Positions 1-11,300 of a stretch of 64,000 nucleotides of DNA are shown in pieces. The stretch lies in the NCBI RefSeq assembly GCF_026745355.1, contig NC_079210.1, positions 15,140,422-15,204,421 of the forward strand, in the 5' to 3' direction. Origin of the DNA: Beta vulgaris subsp. vulgaris. Taxonomy: Eukaryota > Streptophyta > Magnoliopsida > Caryophyllales > Amaranthaceae. The position numbers were made by a program, and so were the translations under genes. The first letter of the stretch is position 1, and every line of letters starts with the position of its first letter. A model generated the notes under the pieces. The model was not told the DNA's origin. It did not search any database and saw nothing but the letters and a program-made list of their open reading frames with translations.

Positions 1-3000
1 CTCGTGNTGGTGAGGTGTTGCTGCTGAAAGCGGCTGGTGAATCGAGCTCGGGTCGTAACCAAAAAGGAGTATCGAAAGCGCCTGGGAGAGCATTTGCCCT
101 TAAGTCTGAGCCATCTGAGGAGCCAGAGATTATAGAGCAGAAAGGTAATGTAATTACCGGGACCTTTGATGTGTGTAATTTACCTGCATTTGTGTTATTT
201 GATTCCGGAGCATCCCACTCTTTTATTTCAAATCTATTTGCATTCCGCATAGAGAAAAAACCCAAAGTGACTTCATGTGATTTGAATGTAACTTTGCCTG
301 ATAAAACTACCTTCCGATGTAAGTATATGTTGAGAGAATGTGGATTAGAATTGCGGAGGTGGATTTGAAGGCAGATTTGATAATGTTTGATTTAGGTGTA
401 TATGATGTGATTCTGGGTATGGATTGGTTGAGTAAAAATCGAGCTATAATAGAATGTTATACTCGAGTGGTGAAACTTCGACCCTTCTTAGAGCGGACCA
501 TTACCATCAGGGCTGGGATGGTGCTATGGAAGCACATATTTGTCAGGTAACGGAACGAGGAGAAACTGAATCAAAATTGATGAATATACCGGTAATTCAA
601 GAATTTCCCGATGTATTTCCGGAGGATTTACCAGGGTTGCCTCCACATCGAGTTGTGGATTTTCATATAGATTTGATTCCGGGAGCTACCCCGATCTCAA
701 GAGCTCCGTATAGGATGGCCCAGCTGAGATGGTAGAATTAAAGAAGCAATTAGATGAGTTGTTGCAGAAGGGATATATCAGACCTAGTGTGTCTCCATGG
801 GGAGCACCAGTGTTGTTCGTCAAGAAAAAGGATGGCTCCATGAGACTATGTATAGATTATCGAGAGATCAATAAGATCACGGTGCGGAATAGGTATCCTT
901 TACCAAGAATTGATGATCTATTTGATCAGCTGAGGGGAGCGAGTGTATTCTCCAAGATTGATTTGAGGTCTGGTTATCACCAGATGAGGATTGTAGAGGA
1001 GGATATACCAAAGACAGCTTTCCGCACTCGATACAGGGCATTACGAGTTTTTAGTTATGCCATTTGGATTGACTAATGCGCCTGCGGCTTTTATGGATTT
1101 AATGCAACGCTATTTTAAGCCGTTCTTGGATCGATTTGTGGTTATCTTTATAGATGATATCTTGATATACTCAAGGAATCGTGAGGAACATGAAGGTCAT
1201 CTGAGAACTGTCCTGGCTACACTCCAGAGGAAAAGTTGTATGCCAAGCTTAGTAAATGTGATTTCTGGTTAGAGGAGGTGAAGTTTCTCGGACATGTGGT
1301 GTCTAAGGAAGGCATCTCTGTAGATCCGGACAAGATTAAGGCAGTAGAAGAATGGCCAGCACCGAAGAATGTGTCCGAAGTTCGGAGTTTTCTGGGTTTA
1401 GCAGGTTATTATCGGCGATTTGTGAAGAATTTCTCTAAAATAGCATTACCCATCACAAGTTTAATCAGGAAAAATCCCGTTTCCAATGGAATGAAAAATG
1501 TGAAGCCGCCTTCTTAGAGTTAAAGCGGAGGTTAACCAGTGCTCCTATTCCGACCCTGCTTAGAGTTATGGCGACATTATTTGTACGGAGTTTCATGTAA
1601 GGTGTTCACGGATCATAAAAGTCTGAAGTATATCTTCACTCAAAAAGATATGAACATGAGGCAAAGAAGATGGTTAGAGTTGCTAAAAGATTACGACATC
1701 GACATTCAATATCATCCCGGAAAAGCAAATAAGGTGGCAGATGCACTTAGTAGAAGGCCAAGGAGTGAATTAAGCTTTTTATCAGCATTGCCAGATGAAC
1801 TGAGTAAAGAGATAGAGTTATTTGAACTCGCTCTAGTACGTTCAGGGGATATTGAAGGAACCATTAATGCTTTAACTGTCCAACCTGACCTATACTCAGA
1901 GATTCGGGAAAAGCAAAGCCAAGATGCATTCTTGCAGGGTATCAAAGAAAAGATAAAAAATGGCGAAACTCAGGAATTTGCGCAATATGAGGATGGAAGT
2001 ATTAGAATGAGGGGACGATGGTGTGTTCCCGAGGATCAGGATTTAAGGCAGAGGATTTTGAAGGAAGCTCATAGTAGTCCGTATTCAGTACATCCTGGTA
2101 GAGACAAAATGGTACGAGATCTTAAGAATTACTTCTGGTGGAAAGGCCTCAAGAAGGAGGTAGCGAGATATGTGGCGAGATGTTTAACATGTCAAAAAGT
2201 GAAGTTTGAACGCCAGAAGGCACCTGGGTTATTGCAACCATTACCTATTCCAGAGTGGAAATGGGATTCTGTCTCCATGGATTTCGTGTCAGGGTTACCA
2301 AGGTCTAAAAAGGGAAATAACTCGATATGGGTGATAGTGGATCGTCTCACCAAAACGGCGCGATTTCTTGCAATAAAGGGAACTTGGAATCAATCGCAGA
2401 TGGCTGATGCCTACATTCGGAATATTGTTCGTCTTCATGGGGTACCAGTAAGCATCGTTTCGGATAGAGACCCCCGATTTCTGGCTCATTTCTGGGAGAA
2501 ACTTCAGGAAGCTTTCGGAACAACATTGAAATTTAGTACGGCATTTCATCCTGCTACCGATGGTCAAACTGAACGTACAATTCAGGTATTGGAAGATATG
2601 TTGCGAGCTTGTATTTTGGAATTCCAAGGGTCTTGGGAAGATTATTTAGCTTTAATAGAATTCTCTTACAACAACAGTCATCAAGCCACAATAGGAATGG
2701 CTCCATATGAAGCCCTGTATGGTCGAAAGTGCCGAACGCCGATTTGTTGGGAAGATTTGAGGAATAGAGTACCGGTAGGACCAGAATTGGTTCAAGAGAC
2801 TATGGATCAAATTCGAATAATCCGGGAAAAGATGAAAATCGCTCAGGATCGTCAGAAGAAATATGCAGACATAAGAAGGAGGAAACTGGAATTTGAAGTC
2901 GGAGATAAAGTTTTCCTTAAAGTTTCCCCTACCAAAGGAGTAAAGAGATTCGGTATTCGAGGCAAACTTAGTCCGAAGTTCATTGGACCTTATGAAATCT

Positions 3001-3359
3001 TGAAAAGAGTTGGCGAGGTAGCTTACGAAATTGCGTTACCTACTGAACTGTCTCGCATCCATAATGTGTTCCATGTATCACAGCTTCGGAAATATATGCA
3101 CGATCCTTCCCATGTGTTATCTCATGAACCATTGCAACTTGATGAAACTCTTAGTTATGAAGAAAGACCTATCAGAATATTGGACCGACGCGAAAAGGTT
3201 CTACGGAATCAAGTCATACCATTAGTTAAGGTATTGTGGTCCAGTCAAAATTCGGAGGAGGCTACTTGGGAAAAAGAGACTGATATGAAGCACCGCTATC
3301 CGCAACTTTTCTAAGGTACGGTTTAAGTTTCGGGACGAAACTTCTTAAGGGAGGAAACG
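1..3359 (+). mobile_element. Chromovirus copy A, internal region, 5' truncated by window edge
   Basis: This is the 3' half of a Ty3/gypsy internal region, from the gag/protease border to the LTR at 3360. Base by base it is nearly identical to 8340-12599 of copy B. It lacks the 758-bp MITE present in B and has lost about 165 bp of the RNase H region that B keeps. An ambiguous base at position 7 suggests that the left edge lies near an assembly gap. The family is placed in the Tekay/Del chromoviruses because of its long LTRs, gypsy domain order (protease, RT, RNase H, integrase) and C-terminal chromodomain-like tail. Confidence 0.9.
15..3314 (+). pseudogene. Copy A pol remnant (protease, RT, RNase H, integrase, chromodomain)
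   Basis: In order it holds an aspartic protease core LFDSGASHSF (about 195-225), an RT with the catalytic FIDDI box near 1150 and the [10 protein letters not shown] segment near 1295, a broken RNase H, an intact integrase and a chromodomain-like tail. The longest open stretch is 1539-3314, with the integrase zinc region (HPGRDK ... CLTCQK, about 2090-2200), the DDE core (MDFVSGLP near 2280, SDRDPRF near 2460) and the tail [12 protein letters not shown] to EATWEKE (about 3160-3280). Frameshifts lie near 340, 540, 715, 1050, 1240 and 1510. The RNase H YSDAS catalytic strand is deleted. Several frameshifts, such as those near 715 and 1240, recur at the same sites in copy B. The protein would be inactive. 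Confidence 0.9.
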
Positions 3360-6041
3360 TGTAACAGCCGGTAAATAATAAAGGATTATTATATGATTAA
3401 GTAACTTAAATTGTGGAATTTTAACGTGATCGTACGTAGGAAATACGTATGATGAGTTGTGTGTAAAAATAATGTGTGTTTGTGTGTAATTAGTACTTAG
3501 AAGGAATTATATATAAAAATAATAATATTATCTCGTTACATGGGAACATTTAGTATCGATATATTATTTTAATAAGTTAAGTTATGGAAATTGAAAACTA
3601 GTGGAAAATAGGAATAATCATGTTTCAACTATTAGGCAAATTGAGGGTTGTGTTTAAAAGAATGGACTTTGGAGTTCTTTAATATAGATGGGTTGATATA
3701 AATTAAGGAGTATATGTTATGGATGTTTTGAGTAAAATAGTCATCTTGGGGAAGGTTAGATCACTAGTAAGCAAATCAATATAAAAAAATTAGGCTTAGG
3801 ATAGTACAAAAGAAGATCAGAAATTCCTGCAGAAGACCAAGTAGGAACAAAGACCTCATTTGGCTTATTAAAGAAGAGATCACGAGATATAAAACATACC
3901 CAGACTTGGTTCACATGCATACCAACACCTCATAAAAATTTGAGTACATTACCACAACAAAAGCTTGCTGCCCAGAACACACCATTCTTACCTCTCTCAC
4001 TCGCCAGCTCCTGCGAGATTGTAGAGCTTGGTTCTTCCTTCGTTTTCTTCAATTTTTCTCTATAAAAAACTTGCATGCAAAGCTTGATTCATATTCTAAA
4101 CACATAGGTGCATACTGGGAAGGTAAAAGTTCGAGCTTTAAGAGTCGGGAAGTTCAAGAAGCAAGGCCATCTTCTTCAATCAAGGAAACAGTAAGTATAG
4201 TGAATGTTTAGGTTGAATTAAGGTACTTCCTTGAGGTATTTTCTTATGAAATTTGGTGTGAATGTTCTTTTATGTCTTAGGATCAAAAAGAATCAAGAAT
4301 CCAGTCTTGAGGAGCAGTAGAAGTCGAGTTACACCATTTACAAATTAAGGTATGCAGATTCAATGCCTTTTTGGAGATTAAAAATGATGGAAGTTGTTAG
4401 ATTTGTTTTAGAACGAAATTAAGGCTGAATTTTTGTTGTGAATGGCTATTGGATTTTATATTTTGATGTTATACAAGTTTAAACCCTTGCATGTTGGTAC
4501 AACAAATGAAAAAGGACTCCTTTTCTTACCTTAGGAAGAATAGTATGTGGATTTTACTTGTTTTGGTTAAGAATGGCGATTTTTGGTATTATGGATGGAT
4601 TTTCGGTAAGTAGGCAGTAGGTTGGATGATATTAGGTGATCATATAAGTGTGTGTTAATAGCTAAGAACATCATTTAGGATGAAGGTTAAGTTTTATACT
4701 AAAAAGTGTGGTTAAAGGCATGTTTTACTATGTGATTTTTACTTGGAAATGTGATCAATGTTGGAAAAGGATTTCATTGAACTTATTATTAGTTATTCTT
4801 GATAAAGAAACATGGAGTTCATGATATATTGGATAAGAATCTTCTACATCATTTCAGATTCCATTAGAGGTTCCGAAAACTATTTACAAACTACGTTTTA
4901 AAAATGAACTATATCGGGTTGCCTATAATCTTTTTAAGGAAAACATTTTCAATGATATATAGATGTATTTACAGTAGCTTAAACATAAATGTTTCACTTA
5001 TATTACTCAATCAAAATCGATGATCAAATTCTATTCAAAGTATTCTTTGTATGAGGTCCGAAATCACCCTTTTTCGCACATCAAAACCTAGATTATTCTT
5101 ATGATTAGTTAGATCGATTGTGTGGATTCTTTAAAACTATTTTTGGCATTCCTAAAATCATGTAGCTACTGTCCTAAGTCCATTAATCCATCCTTAACCA
5201 AACCTTAAATCATTTTTATAAGCTTAACTTTTAGTATAACTTCTTACAAACCGTTTTAGTAAGTGTATTCGTTATTAAAGAATGAGAATTCGTTTTTGCG
5301 TAGTGAAGAGGAATGTGTGTATCATGTGAAAGGACATGTCCTATAAAAGCTTGCAAGCGAGAAAATAGTAGGAGTTTAAACTCCGAATTGTGTGGAGGTT
5401 GTATTCTAATACACCTCATTGTGATATCTTCTTCCTACGCCCTCAAGCTAAACGTTTTCAAAATTGTGTTGGTATGTGGACGTTTGCTATAAACTTGTGA
5501 ACATTTCGAATGTGTATTCTTACGAGGAAGGTTTATTCTCTTGACATATTGATTTGTAAATTACCTTGGAGTGTGATCACTCCTTGTTTTCAGCCACCAT
5601 AAATCTATTTCTGGATTGATTTGCATACCAGTGTAAACTGATTTTTATTTGTTCTATGAACCTGTCCTGGTGGGGGCAGACTCTTGTGCAGGGAAAAGCA
5701 AGCTAAGGTAGTCCGAGGGATGAGCTGTAGTGAAGTCATGTCTCAACTGTCATAGTGGATGCAAGCTTGAACATGATCATATTTTGCAACTTACTTCTGC
5801 TCATGAACACTGTTTAACTTTATTTTATAACTTTCTTTTGGGTCTGTAATAACTAACTTAATTTCATATGTGATGAATGTTTATTTTAAGATTAGCTCGT
5901 AGAGTCAATTCAACCATATTAATGGGTTGACTCCAGCAGGTGACAGCCTCCGTAACGTTTGATTATGATTTTGCTTCCGCTATTGCTAGAAGTATAGTTT
6001 TTAATTAATATTTAACATAAGCTAGGACGGGGGCTGTTACA
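3360..6041 (+). repeat. LTR shared by copies A and B (3' LTR of A, 5' LTR of B)
   Basis: The LTR starts TGTAACAGCC and ends GGGGCTGTTACA, with matching inverted ends. Copy A's integrase/chromodomain and purine-rich tract abut its left side. Copy B's primer-binding site abuts its right side, so one LTR serves both copies. It carries a TATA box at 5342-5349 between two palindromes and a conserved block at 5658-5679. It is about 2.68 kb long, as expected for Tekay/Del. The partner LTR begins at 12600 and differs by few substitutions and several one-base indels. Confidence 0.93.
5332..5358 (+). promoter_or_regulatory. LTR core promoter: TATA box between two 10-bp palindromes
   Basis: The perfect palindrome GGACATGTCC (5332-5341) is followed directly by TATAAAAG (5342-5349) and the perfect palindrome GCTTGCAAGC (5349-5358). 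The same arrangement is in the other copy of this LTR (14564-14590). In family C's LTRs both palindromes are kept but the TATA is degraded (19531-19558 and 29678-29705). The position, about 700 bp before the LTR end, fits a U3/R border. Promoter function is inferred from sequence only. Confidence 0.6.
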
Positions 6042-6043
6042 AG

Positions 6044-6056
6044 TGGTATCCGAGCC
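6044..6056 (+). other. Primer-binding site, tRNA-Met type (copy B)
   Basis: TGGTATCCGAGCC lies two bases after the LTR end. It is one mismatch from the common plant initiator-Met primer site TGGTATCAGAGCC. It fixes the LTR/internal border and the element's orientation. Confidence 0.88.
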
Positions 6057-6277
6057 AAGGTTTTCTTAATTTTAAAGAAAAATGAAAATGTGATTTTGAT
6101 ACTTATCTTCATATAGGTATTCAATTGTTTTAAATGATTGATTGATCATGTTCAAGGAAGCTAAGAAATGCTATGATGGTAAGAGTAACATGCTCAGTAG
6201 GGCAAATAATGTGTGTAGATTATGTGTGTGATACTTATGTGTATTATCTAAGTTATGTGTTATGTATGTGCAACTAG
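6057..6277 (+). other. Untranslated leader of copy B between PBS and ORF0
   Basis: This is about 220 bases of AT-rich sequence without a supported reading frame. It ends in GTGCAACTAG immediately before the ORF0 start codon, which resembles a 3' splice site. Confidence 0.45.
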
Positions 6278-7073
6278 ATGTCTACAAGTGGAAGTGGTAA
6301 TGGTAATGGGTCAAGAGTAATATGGAGAAACAACGCATATTGGGTGATTGGTAGTGATGGAAATCGAAGGTACCAGGAGGAACCAGATGTTAAGAGGAAT
6401 GAAGGAGAGGATCCGTTGGTATTTGCTAGAGAAAAACTCAATGTCATAGAAGAGTATAACCAGTTATATGGGAGTGGAAACCATAACCCTTTCACTCGAC
6501 CTGCTATTCAAGCATACACCCTCATCAAGACCTTACCACATTTTCATCCCTGGGTGTTGTTCCGTTGGACCTACTGGAAATTGCTAGTTTTGTTATGGCA
6601 ACACCATCTTTGTTGAATTTGAATGAGAGTGTTATAGATAATATTGATAAGAATTTGATCAGGTGGGAAGGAACACCGGAGGAGGTGTTAGAGGAGATGG
6701 AACGGGCTAAGCAGCAGCGAGTTTGCAAGATATGGGTCGGGATGCTCAGTACTGGATAGATATGTACAACAGAATAGCCACAGTAGAATACCAAAGAAGA
6801 AGAGGGGGAAGAGTTCCTACACCCCCTAACTCTGCTGCTAGTATGGTACCACCTCAACCTCAAAGATCTGGAGATTCCGCTACAAGTATGGCTCCTCCCC
6901 AGTCACGTAATTCGAGAGGATCAAGTGATGATTCAGGAGGACCCTCGGGAGTGCCAGGAGTAGTATTTCGAGGAAGTAACTCATGGATGAGTGACCCCGA
7001 CTACATTCCCGAAACCCCATCCTCCAGTAGCGAAGACAGTGGATACGCATATGATCCATATAACATTCTTTAG
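6278..7073 (+). pseudogene. Pre-gag open reading frame ORF0 of copy B, frameshifted
   Basis: I do not recognise this protein. It starts at an ATG directly after an AG and covers about 250 residues in three overlapping frames, with shifts near 6545 and 6740. Its N-terminal part contains YGSGNHNPFTRPAIQAYTLI followed by KTLP. A middle helix-like stretch reads RWEGTPEEVLEEMERA. The C-terminal part is rich in S, P, G and D and ends DPDYIPETPSSSSEDSGY. The same three blocks occur in the same order in ORF0 of family C (20757-21448). It lies between PBS and gag in sense orientation, with no zinc knuckle, protease or RT motif and no obvious membrane segment. An accessory role in the retroelement life cycle is inference only. 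Confidence 0.72.
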
Positions 7074-7379
7074 GAGGAATTAGCATAGTGATGATGTGGA
7101 AGGAAGTGGTAGTAGCCTTAGTTTTTATTGTATGTGTAAAAGAATTGTCAGGATGAGATGATCGACTCTGGGCCAATGGAACTATTGTATTGTATTGTGA
7201 AGTTAAGATGTTCAAGTTATAATATATTTTGAATGATCTGTGATATGAATATATGTGCTTATACATGTAAAGTGGGGAAAATTGCAATCCTTTTTGGGAA
7301 TAAGTGTTTAGTAGCTTATATGTAATAATTTGGAAATTTTGGGGATTACTAAGAATATTCAGTTATCATTTTATAGGTT
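7074..7379 (+). other. ORF0-gag spacer of copy B
   Basis: About 300 AT-rich bases with no coding signal. The spacer ends in TCATTTTATAG three bases before the gag ATG, again like a 3' splice site. The matching spacer in family C is 21449-21758. Confidence 0.4.
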
Positions 7380-8339
7380 ATGGCACATATCAACGTGACC
7401 AATGAGATCCAGCAGAATGTGGAAAACAATGAACCACAGGAACAACTGGAAAATTCTCAAGCCGAACAGATACGTCAGCTAAGGGAAATGAATACCCGAT
7501 TGCTGGCAATCCTGGAAAAGCAGGAACAAAATAAGGATAATGAGGAAGGGAAGTTCTATAAGAGGCTTGCTGCTCATAAGCCACGGGGCTATGACGGCGA
7601 AGCGGATCCGGTAAAATTTGAAGACTGGATTGCATATATGGAAAAGCTGCTGGATGTGGTAAACTGTCCAGAGAACTTGAGGTAAAGCTGGCATCCTTTT
7701 ACCTGGAAGGCCCTGCGGATATGTGGTGGGGTACAGTTAAGAAAACCTCCACCCAAGCCACTTTCACCTGGGAAATGTTCGTGGAAAAGTTGAGGAATAA
7801 GTTCTTTCCTCCAGCACTGAGAAGGAAAAAAGAGAATGAATTCTGTTTTTTGAGGCAAGGGCAGATGACGGTAGTAGAATATGCTGCCAAATTTATGGAA
7901 CTCGCCGGTTCGCTCCAGACTTTACTAGCAACGAAAGGGTGAAATCCATGCGATTTTTTGAAGGGTTAAATTTGAAGTACCAGAAAAGAATAGGGGTCTA
8001 TAGCAGCTTTGAGGATTTGTATGATCGAGCCTTAGAACATGAACGGATTGAGCAAAACGATGAAACTCGAAAAGAAAGAAGAAGGGGAACGAAAAATCTG
8101 GAGCAGAGAGTAGCAAGAAAATTAAGACGGATCCAGCCGGAACGTCCATGGCCTTAGTCCCTGCTAAATAGGGGAGGGGGAAAGAAGGAGTGGAAGTGTC
8201 GCGTTGTGGAAAAGATCACTATGGGAAAAACTGTGAGGGGCAAAGCATTTGTTTCAAATGCATGAAGACGGGGCATAGAATCAAGGAGTGTCCCGTTTTA
8301 AATCAATCAGGAAATGCTAAAGGTAATCAGCGACCTGGT
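7380..8339 (+). pseudogene. Copy B gag (capsid and nucleocapsid), frameshifted
   Basis: It starts ATGGCACAT. The coiled N-terminus (QIRQLREMNTRLLAILEKQE) leads to the gypsy gag core with FYKRLAAHKPRGYDGE, VKFEDWIAYMEKLL and FYLEGPADMWW. The RNA-binding end carries an intact CCHC knuckle CFKCMKTGHRIKEC (about 8250-8291), preceded by a second knuckle whose first cysteine pair is disrupted by a frameshift near 8205. Further one-base losses lie near 7683 and 7905. The product would assemble virus-like particles and bind element RNA; here it cannot be made as one chain. The gag of family C is a clear homologue. Confidence 0.88.
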
Positions 8340-11300
8340 GAGGTGTTGCTGCTGAAAGCGGCTGGTGAATCGAGCTCGGGTCGTAACCAAAAAGGAGTAT
8401 CGAAAGCGCCTGGGAGAGCATTTGCCCTTAAGTCTGAGCCATCTGAGGAGCCAGAGATTATAGAGCAGAAAGGTAATGTAATTACCGGGACCTTTGATGT
8501 GTGTAATTTACCTGCATTTGTGTTATTTGATTCCGGAGCATCCCACTCTTTTATTTCAAATCTATTTGCATTCCGCATAGAGAAAAACCCAAAGTGACTT
8601 CATGTGATTTGAATGTAACTTTGCCTGATAAAACTACCTTCCGATGTAAGTATATGTTGAGAGAATGTGGTATTAGAATTGCGGAGGTGGATTTGAAGGC
8701 AGATTTGATAATGTTTGATTTAGTGTATGATGTGATTCTGGGTATGGATTGGTTGAGTAAAAATCGAGCTATAATAGAATGTTATACTCGAGTGGTGAAA
8801 CTTCGACCCTTCTTAGAGCGGACCATTACCATCAGGGCTGGGATGGTGCTATGGAAGCACATATTTGTCAGGTAACGGAACGAGGAGAAACTGAATCAAA
8901 ATTGATGAATATACCGGTAATTCAAGAATTTCCCGATGTATTTCCGGAGGATTTACCAGGGTTGCCTCCACATCGAGTTGTGGATTTTCATATAGATTTG
9001 ATTCCGGGAGCTACCCCGATCTCAAGAGCTCCGTATAGGATGGCCCAGCTGAGATGGTAGAATTAAAGAAGCAATTAGATGAGTTGTTGCAGAAGGGATA
9101 TATCAGACCTAGTGTGTCTCCATGGGGAGCACCAGTGTTGTTCGTCAAGAAAAAGGATGGCTCCATGAGATATGTATAGATTATCGAGAATCAATAAGAT
9201 CACGGTGCGGAATAGGTATCCTTTACCAAGAATTGATGATCTATTTGATCAGCTGAGGGGAGCGAGTGTATTCTCCAAGATTGATTTGAGGTCTGGTTAT
9301 CACCAGATGAGGATTGTAGAGGAGGATATACCAAAGACAGCTTTCCGCACTCGATACAGGCATTACGAGTTTTTAGTTATGCCATTTGGATTGACTAATG
9401 CGCCTGCGGCTTTTATGGATTTAATGCAACGCTATTTTAAGCCGTTCTTGGATCGATTTGTGGTTATCTTTATAGATGATATCTTGATATACTCAAGGAA
9501 TCGTGAGGAACATGAAGGTCATCTGAGAACTGTCCTGGCTACACTCCAGAGGAAAAGTTGTATGCCAAGCTTAGTAAATGTGATTTCTGGTTAGAGGAGG
9601 TGAAGTTTCTCGGACATGTGGTGTCTAAGGAAGGCATCTCTGTAGATCCGGACAAGATTAAGGCAGTAGAAGAATGGCCAGCACCGAAGAATGTGTCCGA
9701 AGTTCGGAGTTTTCTGGGTTTAGCAGGTTATTATCGGCGATTTGTGAAGAATTTCTCTAAAATAGCATTACCCATCACAAGTTTAATCAGGAAAAACTCC
9801 CGTTTCCAATGGAATGAAAAATGTGAAGCCGCCTTCTTAGAGTTAAAGCGGAGGTTAACCAGTGCTCCTATTCTGACCCTTCCCTCCGGAACTGAGGGGT
9901 TTGAAATTTATAGTGATGCTTCTCAGGAAGGTTTGGGATGTGTGTTGATGCAGCAGGAAAAGTGATAGCCTACGCGTCGCGACAGTTGCGACCTCATGAG
10001 AAAAATTATCCAGTGCATGATTTGGAATTAGCTGCAGTTGTCTTTGCTCTGAAGTTATGGCGACATTATTTGTACGGAGTTTCATGTAAGGTGTTCACGG
10101 ATCATAAAAGTCTTGAAGTATATCTTCACTCAAAAAGATATGAACATGAGGCAAAGAAGATGGTTAGAGTTGCTAAAAGATTACGACATCGACATTCAAT
10201 ATCATCCCGGAAAAGCAAATAAGGTGGCAGATGCACTTAGTAGAAGGCCAAGGAGTGAATTAAGCTTTTTATCAGCATTGCCAGATGAACTGAGTAAAGA
10301 GATAGAGTTATTTGAACTCGCTTAGTACGTTCAGGGGATATTGAGGAACCATTAATGCTTTAACTGTCCAACCTGACCTATACTCAGAGATTCGGGAAAA
10401 GCAAAGCCAAGATGCATTCTTGCAGGGTATCAAAGAAAAGATAAAAATGGCGAAACTCAGGAATTTGCGCAATATGAGGATGGAAGTATTAGAATGAGGG
10501 ACGATGGTGTGTTCCCGAGGATCAGGATTTAAGCAGAGGATTTTGAAGGAAGCTCATAGTAGTCCGTATTCAGTACATCCTGGTAGAGACAAAATGGTAC
10601 GAGATCTTAAGAATATACTTCTGGTGGAAAGGCCTCAAGAAGGAGGTAGCGAGATATGTGGCGAGATGTTTAACATGTCAAAAAGTGAAGTTTGAACGCC
10701 AGAAGGCACCTGGGTTATTGCAACCATTACCTATTCCAGAGTGGAAATGGGATTCTGTCTCATGGATTTCGTGTCAGGGTTACCAAGGTCTAAAAAGGGA
10801 AATGACTCGATATGGGTGATAGTGGATCGTCTCACCAAAACGGCGCGATTTCTTGCAATAAAGGGAACTTGGAATCAGTCGCAGATGGCTGATGCCTACA
10901 TTCGGAATATTGTTCGTCTTCATGGGTACCAGTAAGCATCGTTTCGGATAGAGACCCCCGATTTCTGGCTCATTTCTGGGAGAAACTTCAGGAAGCTTTC
11001 GGAACAACATTGAAATTTAGTACGGCATTTCATCCTGCTACCGATGGTCAAACTGAACGTACAATTCAGGTATTGGAAGATATGTTGCGAGCTTGTATTT
11101 TGGAATTCCAAGGGTCTTGGGAAGATTATTTAGCTTTAATAGAATTCTCTTAGAGCATTCCCAATGGTGATGGGTTTGATCACCAAATTTTCCTACTTAC
11201 TCATGTTTTGATCATTTCATGATCAAATGTATCACCTCCACCCCACTCATGAACAAAAAAACCATCAAACTCCACTTTATCTCTCCTACTTTTCACTACC

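Noticed and set aside
3781..4330. Possible tRNA or small RNA gene in the LTR
   Set aside because: I found no cloverleaf arms or A/B boxes that hold up. The stretch is ordinary LTR sequence present in both copies.
5231..5419. Identical 62-codon minus-strand frame in both LTRs of family A/B (also at 14463-14651)
   Set aside because: It overlaps the LTR promoter in antisense, has no recognisable motif, and identity is expected between paired LTRs.
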